From positions 1 through 62,992 of the forward strand of contig CALLRP010000035.1 of assembly GCA_938014335.1 (NCBI GenBank): a stretch of DNA of 62,992 bases, written 5' to 3'. Shown piece after piece: positions 48,101-55,700 of the stretch. Under the pieces are notes generated by a model that searched no databases, had not been told where the DNA came from, and saw only the letters and a program-made list of their open reading frames with translations. Each line of letters opens with the position of its first letter. The stretch's first letter is position 1. Made by a program: the position numbers and the translations under genes. Source of the DNA: an uncultured bacterium. Its GTDB lineage: Bacteria > Hydrogenedentota > Hydrogenedentia > Hydrogenedentales > Hydrogenedentaceae.

Positions 48101-51100
48101 TTCATTAGAAAGGCAGGTTTATTTGCCCAGTAAAGATGTGAATTCTTTATCCCCGTATGAGAAAGGTTACAACTCTTCGAACTTTCCACTTCGAGAAATG
48201 GAACAATATGCAAAAACTACCTTAGGGGAACTCAATGTTAACTGGGCGATAAATGATTATTGGTGGGCAGAGCGTGTGCAAAATGGTGTGAACAGTGAAG
48301 GAGCCCCATTAAAAGACCTTCGTTCTATTAGTTATACTGTGGCAGGTGTCGAATCGATAAGAATTACGGAATTGATGGTAAGACCTGTTCGTAGATTAGA
48401 GGCAGAGGTCCCTGTTTATCAGAACTATTATGATTTTTATCGTTCCAATTATCCTCCCGGAATTCCACTTTTTTTAGTGGATTGGGAACCTCTTGTCAAT
48501 CGTTTTATTGATGATGATGAACACGATGTTATTCCATCCAATCCGTGGAGTTTATCAAATGATACAATTTTAGGAAAAGGAAATGCCTACGAAACAAGTT
48601 TGCCTATATTTCAGTATATTGATAGAACAACACTTCCTCCCCAGACGATTGATGTGCCGAATGTAGTAGAGTTTCGTATCCGTGCTACCAATTCATTACC
48701 GGCGGGGAGATACTATCTTACTTTAAGTACTCAAAATAGTTCTGGGATTCCTACATTAGAACGCGGAGATGATAAGAGAATAAGATATGCCATCAAATAT
48801 TGTCCAATTAATGTAAATGATCCAACAAATACAAACGATGATATTTTATTAGAACCTTCTATTCTCGATGATATTGTTGCGGATCCCACGATTGTAGTGA
48901 ATGATGCCGTATTCCAGCGAATTCAGGATGCATGGATAGGTGTAAATGCACGAGGCGAAACCACAGGTAAGGTGTTTTTACCGGGTCAGTTGGAATCAGG
49001 AACGCTTACTCCTCCGAATAGTTATTGGATGGATGGTATTTTACCCGAAGAACAACCTGTCTATGGAAAAACATTTACAGTTACTGTTCCCCCCTATACT
49101 CCCGGAGATGGGCAACCTAATGATTATATATTATGTATTGCTTTCTGGTTGGAACAAACAAATAATAATGAGACCATTTCATTGAACTTCTTAGATTTCA
49201 GTCAGGAGCCCGACCATGAATATATTGAGATTGCTAATATTTCGGATAATCCGATAGATTTAACAGGTTATACTCTCGAAATAGGTATCCCCAGCGATGA
49301 AGCAGGGAATCGTACAGACCCTTATAAGGTTACTGCCAGGATTGGGGATGTAAACAATGTGAATAATAGATACATTATTGCCCCCAAAGGGAGATTACTA
49401 CTTACCTTTGACTCTTCTTCGGACTTGCCGGGGGATAAATTTGACCATTACCGTGATCCTAATTTAACTCCTGCATCCTTAATTAAGCGAAATGGAATTG
49501 GCGTGTGTGATGTTATTCCGACCACACCTGTTCCCCCTGAATTGGAACCTCTTGTAGGCATAACGACACCTTTTATTGCTCTCAGCGAAGCAAATAATGT
49601 GTTCCAGAGGGAATATATTAATAATAATTTGGCAGAAGATTTTACAGACTATAATGGAGATGGGGTTCCCGGAGACAATCCCTCAGATAATGAAATAAGA
49701 AGTACCCCGAATGATATTAACTTTAATATACTCGGTCCCAGAAAGGCATGGGATAGAATAGTCCCATTGTATTCGGTAGAATTTCCTCTGATTGATGGAG
49801 AAAATACCGAACGGAGAAAAACAGAACAGATTACTACACTAAATGACCTCGCCAAATTAGTCTTACAAGGAGGATTTTTACCCAATGAGCCCGAACACGA
49901 TGGGTATGATAACGATGGCGATGGGGGTTATTTGTCCGGTCCCGGAAATTATAGATTAGGGACTTTAGAGAAGGACGGGGTAGATAATAATTTGAATGGA
50001 ATTATAGATGATAGGCCAACCGATTTATCCAACTCACTTAATATTTTATTTAATGAAGGTGTAGACGAAGGAAGAGTAGAGCCCGGAACAACTTATACTA
50101 ATGGTAGAGTGTATGGATATGGTACATACGAGCAAGGAATGTTGCCTGTATTCCATCTCAAAGATATGATTCTTTCCATGGGGAATATTGAGGTTGATTT
50201 CATTTCGGATCCTTATGACCAGACTCAGCCCGTTAATGTAACTACGGGATTTAATTATGTAGGTAATCCTAATCTAATAGAACCTTACTTTGGCACGGAT
50301 AACGACCCACCCCAATGGAAATACTTTGTAGAGCGGAGGTGGAACCCGGGTGATTGTGTGGTAGTGGCTCTATATGATGAAAATGGTAGTCGGGTAGATG
50401 GAGTTTCGTATAACGAATACGATGTGATGAACCGTTGTATTGATGATATTCTTCCTGCGCCTAATATTAATATTAGTATGCAATTAAATACTAATTTCTC
50501 TTCTTGGTGGATTCCCGACTGTATGTTATGGGATTTCTATCGCTCATTGAATCGTAAACATCCCGAATTAAGTGGTGACCGTTTCGGCTTGTCAAATCGA
50601 TGGGAAGCAACGGATGGTTTCTATGATGATTGGGAAGAATCTCCTCACTATTTAGAACAATTGGTTCAGGTTATGTTAGATAATATGTCCCCCAATGACT
50701 TTCCATTATTCCCATATACCAATAACAGTCCTTACCGAGATAAAAGAGATATTGATTTTGTTGTTAACACATATCGCGGAACTCCATTAGGTAAGTCCTA
50801 TACGGAAATTGTATTGGAAGGGAAGAGTCTCTCTTTCCCAACGACTTCTCTACCGGATTCTCCTGTAATTAATGGACGAAACATAGATTTATTATATCCT
50901 TATTGGAATAGCAAACAGAGACGTGATTTAGGCACCATCTATGCGGGGACACTCAGTCAGGTGAAGATACCTATCCAGAGAGAATATCTCTATTCCTTAT
51001 ATAGACTGGGTCAAGTATTTACAAATCCTGATTATAGATATTTATTTGACTTAAATCGTCAAAATTTGACTCTATGTCCCGCAGGAAGTAATGAGACATT

Positions 51101-52712
51101 CTGGCGACAGGTCTGGACAAGTACGAATGTCCTTGCTTGTCAATTTCAAGGTAAAGATGAACTTAACCGAATTATTAAAGGGGGCTCTTCAATGATAACC
51201 ACCACGGAGAAGATTCTCACGGTTGGAACGGCTGATTTTATTCCTATTCGCCCCAATCCTGCAGAGACAGATGTATTTCCATCAGGCTCTAATCTTATTG
51301 ATATGTTACGATTTGATTTAGCCAGCAATACTTATCCTGAAGCATGGGTTCCTTTGTTCTTATTTATGTTGCCGGGTGAAGTGTATCGTTATCCGAAATT
51401 TGTAGATGGAACTACCTGGAACGGGGGATTTCCTACCCCCTACAATACATTATTTAATGCACAACCTAACAATAGCTGGTTGTTCAACAATAACACTGCT
51501 TTTGGTAGACCTCAATTAGATATAAACGACATTGCTCAAAGATGGGAAATTCCTAAACGCGTTTTTGCATATGTAAGTAGTTATAGAACTGCATATCCAG
51601 AACAAAATCGTCCTGAGGCACTTTTCGTGTGGGATGCTAATGATGGATTAGAAAATGGCGACTATTATGTTTATGTAAATGTTGTAAACGAGAAACAATT
51701 AAAACGACTTCAATTGTATGATGAACAACTCCATGCTTCAGGTACTCCTCCATTCGAATTATTTTCTTCACAATTTGGAAAATTATGGATTAATGAAGAT
51801 TATGACCCGACAAGGATACGGTTAGCGTTGGAAGTAATTACAGAACCTGCAAAGGCAAGAGGGTTAAAACCAAGAGGTTCGACCCTCGAAACAGGCTTAA
51901 CCCATCCTGATGATTGGTATCGCACAGAAGTAGGGGGTTTTTATGAGGATATTTTTGATTTTCGTCCGAATAAAGATGGTATAATATTATATGGGCAGCA
52001 AGCCGCAGCCAGCTGGCAAGCCCAAATGGTTCGAGTTACGCAAAAATTCATAGCCCTTCGTGTGAGAAATGTGGGAGATGTTCCATGTTATCTTACTCAC
52101 ATTACTTTAGTCCCTGCCAAGGCTTCTCTTCATAAGATTAATGTAAATACAATAGAACCCTATGTGTATGCCGATGGAAGCCGAAGGAGGGTTTTTGCTT
52201 CATCGATGTGCTTACCTAATTTTTATTACAGGTCGGATATCCTTCCTAAAAATCAAGATTTAAACAATCCTGTTTATGGAGCAAATCCTATCCCCTCTGC
52301 TAATGCCGTTTATACTGATAATATAAACGATACTATTCTTTCTGCTTTCCAATTGTCGTATCTATTAATGACAAACCGTCCTGAATATTCCGATGGGAGA
52401 TATTATTTATCCCCTATGGAACTTGCAAATACAATCAATGCTAAATATCTACTGCCTTTAAGTGTTAATAATAACTATACCGGAAAAGTAGCCGATGTTC
52501 TTTCAAGATATGAATCAATTGCAGACCATATTAGTCTTAGGTCAGATGTCTTTAAGATAACGACCTTAGTGCAATTAGGTTATGGTGTAGATAAGAATAA
52601 TGATGGGTGTTATAGTTATCGTTCTAATGAAGAATTTGTAGTTCAATCTGAAGCAAGAGCAAGCGTTATATATGAACGGAGCGTGCCCGCAGCCCGATAT
52701 GAGGAGGATTAA
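45114..52712 (+). CDS. Giant GspK/PilX-type minor pilin with metal-binding-like repeats (2532 aa)
   Basis: AAGGAGAG precedes the ATG. The leader MRKPETG is followed by AALVLAIGIIAILLAIGFTFYFVTRGE, a pilin helix with Leu instead of Glu at +5, as in GspK. ITDESKKVNLNSAGG near residue 637 matches the GspK core motif (DEYGKINLNA in the 424-residue gspK of this window); a second such segment, KINVNTIEP, lies near 2336. Asp/Asn-rich loops of the form DGLDNNLNGLVDE recur near 315, 380, 465, 758, 802, 1600 and 1625, resembling the MopE-type metal-binding motif. A lamin-tail-like segment (EYIEIANISDNPIDLTGYTLEI) lies near 1370-1440. It follows H-, I- and J-type pilin genes, so it should cap the pilus. 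Normal GspK/PilX proteins have 200-350 residues. A tip adhesin role is inference. Confidence 0.88.
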   Translation: MRKPETGAALVLAIGIIAILLAIGFTFYFVTRGELYSAEMSLRQAQADQLLRGAMNIGISVLNSDLNQHPYASSTDHVWRSFFSGAWVAGKPWAVRNSGAGQGNFYLRFSMQGKGGIPHIDIARLWINFPNLQEFMMSLPPERRFLYVRFADGYYEMLYNGPRSKNWLFYPRIEDFNSPILYDLNAELVVPGTTPSNWVPVPQYLYYRFNVNAETDNDITRDEGIPRSHPPFLLPAMYGPVRFQDGRPVFGGNDRNGNSYATSSLYAPEWVNAWADVDLDGDGYKDAVWMPMAGDKLFSGLVYDSAGEIHKNNNDGLDNNLNGLVDETPDNNVNEEMGPFFALNEALPQEDPTDKYSDKIVDPEEVFETGVFVYWGGDDGLDNNCNGKADEDLEQKVFLTAPLPGLRIKVDWNADGVIDRNDMVPDENGNMVYLEVIMPSSIEVVRYTPSGQMRYTLTAEDVDCLDNDYDLLVNNFETYAYVGPNNITNFFTIKESADTEAIELSGPPFVLKGFISSGPYQGVPIYDRTKRNQEDIQNYDYTFAKFAMPGNWNPADRVKFTAVREASYVEINQFKDVSGNSFLPGVQIYPNRGVYRDGVAGITRTLNYTRLIPYIHITHTGEPVCDLVGRMAVYITDESKKVNLNSAGGHFPIDFNFASPNPLLAGKLMRTYFVPGLSSPYLIGYGLETRFLPDMGINRSRKLWNLLTGAPGGQIDSSQSNYILNTNSTGLYYDVAFPGYGVVDDNANAFLLFTNGLDDDGDGIIDNGVNDLLGILEGIDEPFEFQYTLPFTNKLAEKDRVDNNADNNVDESGELSDRIISTPDQIGELSDYGVPGTTAFEKIKPTITTMGLSKNTQIRQFSTSLRGINPVNVNYVTPAQLASTILLSEKPVSSINAISWRMPMAKNAYYFAEGLRSSQYEWATWFGVDKNEVGFLFYYDDGTNDPVSAINSASNYVFPVDPILKIMELAVNLIDLRDTDIAQSRLTTEKVPEPLTSLERQVYLPSKDVNSLSPYEKGYNSSNFPLREMEQYAKTTLGELNVNWAINDYWWAERVQNGVNSEGAPLKDLRSISYTVAGVESIRITELMVRPVRRLEAEVPVYQNYYDFYRSNYPPGIPLFLVDWEPLVNRFIDDDEHDVIPSNPWSLSNDTILGKGNAYETSLPIFQYIDRTTLPPQTIDVPNVVEFRIRATNSLPAGRYYLTLSTQNSSGIPTLERGDDKRIRYAIKYCPINVNDPTNTNDDILLEPSILDDIVADPTIVVNDAVFQRIQDAWIGVNARGETTGKVFLPGQLESGTLTPPNSYWMDGILPEEQPVYGKTFTVTVPPYTPGDGQPNDYILCIAFWLEQTNNNETISLNFLDFSQEPDHEYIEIANISDNPIDLTGYTLEIGIPSDEAGNRTDPYKVTARIGDVNNVNNRYIIAPKGRLLLTFDSSSDLPGDKFDHYRDPNLTPASLIKRNGIGVCDVIPTTPVPPELEPLVGITTPFIALSEANNVFQREYINNNLAEDFTDYNGDGVPGDNPSDNEIRSTPNDINFNILGPRKAWDRIVPLYSVEFPLIDGENTERRKTEQITTLNDLAKLVLQGGFLPNEPEHDGYDNDGDGGYLSGPGNYRLGTLEKDGVDNNLNGIIDDRPTDLSNSLNILFNEGVDEGRVEPGTTYTNGRVYGYGTYEQGMLPVFHLKDMILSMGNIEVDFISDPYDQTQPVNVTTGFNYVGNPNLIEPYFGTDNDPPQWKYFVERRWNPGDCVVVALYDENGSRVDGVSYNEYDVMNRCIDDILPAPNINISMQLNTNFSSWWIPDCMLWDFYRSLNRKHPELSGDRFGLSNRWEATDGFYDDWEESPHYLEQLVQVMLDNMSPNDFPLFPYTNNSPYRDKRDIDFVVNTYRGTPLGKSYTEIVLEGKSLSFPTTSLPDSPVINGRNIDLLYPYWNSKQRRDLGTIYAGTLSQVKIPIQREYLYSLYRLGQVFTNPDYRYLFDLNRQNLTLCPAGSNETFWRQVWTSTNVLACQFQGKDELNRIIKGGSSMITTTEKILTVGTADFIPIRPNPAETDVFPSGSNLIDMLRFDLASNTYPEAWVPLFLFMLPGEVYRYPKFVDGTTWNGGFPTPYNTLFNAQPNNSWLFNNNTAFGRPQLDINDIAQRWEIPKRVFAYVSSYRTAYPEQNRPEALFVWDANDGLENGDYYVYVNVVNEKQLKRLQLYDEQLHASGTPPFELFSSQFGKLWINEDYDPTRIRLALEVITEPAKARGLKPRGSTLETGLTHPDDWYRTEVGGFYEDIFDFRPNKDGIILYGQQAAASWQAQMVRVTQKFIALRVRNVGDVPCYLTHITLVPAKASLHKINVNTIEPYVYADGSRRRVFASSMCLPNFYYRSDILPKNQDLNNPVYGANPIPSANAVYTDNINDTILSAFQLSYLLMTNRPEYSDGRYYLSPMELANTINAKYLLPLSVNNNYTGKVADVLSRYESIADHISLRSDVFKITTLVQLGYGVDKNNDGCYSYRSNEEFVVQSEARASVIYERSVPAARYEED

Positions 52713-52715
52713 ATC

Positions 52716-55700
52716 ATGAAAATAAAAAAGAAACAGGAAAGGGTGTTTCAATATACTTCCTTAATAGAGAAGTGTTCGATAAAAATTACTTTGATTTTTC
52801 TCGAATTATGGTTGGTATTGAATTTCAGTGCCATTGCCCAGACCATGATCCATCCCGGAGATAATATTATTGATATTATCTTAAATAATCCAACAGAAAC
52901 TACTTTCCATATTGAGGCAGGGATTACAACTCCTACGATTTATAAGATTAATCAACCGATTATTGTGAATCGTAATATTTCCTTAATAGGTGTGCCGAAT
53001 AGTTCCAGTCCCTCGCAAGCCCTATTGCCTACCGATGTCATAATTGCTGGTGAAAATGTATTTGTGGGAACTATCCGAAATGGAGATTTTGAACATCCTT
53101 TGGGAATGGATTGGGATGTACAACTTATTCCTCCCGACCCCAATGACCCCGGCTACTCTATTATTGAAGAAAATACCCACGCATTGAGTCCAACTCATAT
53201 AGCCGTATTTAGAAGTGTAGATGAAAATCCAATTCCTGACCAGATACAACAGGAATTTCAATTCCCCTATGATCCGCTCAGCGGAGACCCTTACATGGCA
53301 GCCGGGTACCCTGAAGTATGGCAGAATATCACATTCCCAGTCATTCCGACGGTTGTTGATATACTCCAAACTCAACCTATAGATTTTCCCAAAGGTATGG
53401 AACCTACAGGTCTTTCCTATGTAGAAAATACATTAGCCCTTTCTGTGGGACTACCACCTCAGCTCCCTAATCTCATTTCTGCCGGATTACGATTTGAAGT
53501 TATGCGGAGTGATGACCCTGTAAACCCTGAAGATAGATTGGAAATTTTTGTTAAGATGTTAAATAGGTCTACATCTTTTATTATCCCCCTTTCAGCCATT
53601 CCCAATGCTATGATGTGGATGCCATGGGCTTTTGATATTACATCCCTGATACAGCAATATAATCCCGGAGAAACACCGGATGTAACGATTCGTATTTCGA
53701 AATTAGGAGGCGGTAATAATACAGCGTATTTGGATAATTTCCGAGTATATTTGGATTTGGATTTCTTGAATGTTGAAATTCCTATTGTTTGTGGAGACTT
53801 TGATACTCCCTGTAGTGGGTGGCATGGTGAGGGCAATTGGTCCCTTCAGCCGGATCCACTCGGTACTCCTTTGGATAAATGCCTTGTTTTAGGTCCCTCT
53901 CCTATGACTCCGAGAGAAGTATGGGTCGAAATGTTTATTAAGACAAGTGTATTCAGTGGAAAAAATACAGATTTAATGAGATTTTCTTTTGATGGAATTT
54001 TTCCACCGCGCATCTTTGCTGAGGTTACTCCGGGTAGCTGGATACCGATAGCCGAATATAAACCGGATATGCTTCCCAATGCGGGAGACTATACACGTAT
54101 TTTGGTGCAAATCCCACCACCATTAACAAATGACAATATGAAACACACCATTATGATGCAAAGCGTTGTATCACCATGTGCCTCCACACCCGAAAATCCA
54201 TATTTTAATACCACAACGTTTAATATCGATGATATGCGTTTTTTGGTAGGTCCATTAAACGACTTAAAAGTACCAGAAGATGGGATTGCTATACCCAATG
54301 GGAATTTTGAATCGGGGAATGAAGGTTCATGGATATTAACAACAAATCCTGTAATACCGGGAAGAACCATTGCTGAAATGATTAAACCTGCTGGGGGATT
54401 TATGGCTCCGTCATGTATAGAGTTAGGAAAGGTCCCTCCTGCAAAGATTTCTTTTTATGTAAAGCCTGTGAATATGGATAGTAGTCAAAATTTCTTTAAA
54501 TTATGGCTGAATAATGATGAAAATATTCCAACCAAAGTTGTTTACGATTCAAATACATTAGGAATGCCTCCAGAAGGAGTGTGGACAAAAATAGAGAGAT
54601 GGTTAGTTCCTCCATTACTCGAAGAGGGAGAAAGTTCTTTTTCACTTCATATAAAAACGAAAATCCTTGCTACCGACCCGAATTCGTATATCTTATTTGA
54701 TGATTTTTGTGTAAACCCTTATGGGGGATTCGGCATGATGATAGACCCCTATGATGTGTGTCCTGATAACGCGGTGCAGAATCCGTCATTCGAAACGGAC
54801 CCGGATTCATCCTGGGATAAGAATGCGGTCGCTCTATTAATGGGACCCATTCATTGTTATGATACTGCATATCCCGTTGATTGTATCTTGCCTGAAGCTC
54901 CCATCACAGGGACTCGGGCTTTGCGGTTCGGAGGAGTTACTCCAATGCCTGTGTTAACTTTTTGGCTAAAAATTCTCAATTCAAATCCCAATACCAATTC
55001 TACATTGGAGGTGCTTATTGACGGTCAAGTTATTAAAACGATTGACGCAAGAGATACTTTCTACTGGAATGAATATAGATTGGTAATATTAGAGAATGAG
55101 TTAGTGCCCTTCGTAGATACTGAAGAACATAACCTTACGATAAGAATCCAATCAAATGAATGTGAATCTTTACCTATACGATTTTTGATTGATGATGTCT
55201 GTTTAGGATATGAAATTTTTAACCCTGCGAGGTCTTTTATATGTTTAGATAACTTACTACTTGATCCCGGTTTTGAGTCGGGATTGGCTACTCCGTGGGA
55301 TGCCCTCCCCAATAAAGCAAGGATTATTTTAGGTGGACCTGTCGGATTTAATGATGCCCATACAGGAGCCTGGTATGCGCAATTAATGAGCCCAAAACTG
55401 GATAAAAGAATTCTTTCTCAATCTGATATTGTTATCCCACCGAGTGCTACGATGCTACAGTTTTATATCCGTGTTGAAAAGGGGAATGTGCCTCAAAGCA
55501 CCCAATTGAAAGTTTATTGGGATGACCCTACCGGAACTCCCGTTTGGGTTAAAGATGCAGGAAGTATCGAAGAAGCGGGATGGTATCTCGAAGAGGTGCC
55601 TTTAACGACATTAACTCCCTCTCCACATACCCTATATTTTGTTTATGAAAACTGTAGAGTGGTCGACAATTCTATATTTATGATAGATAACATTGCCATT

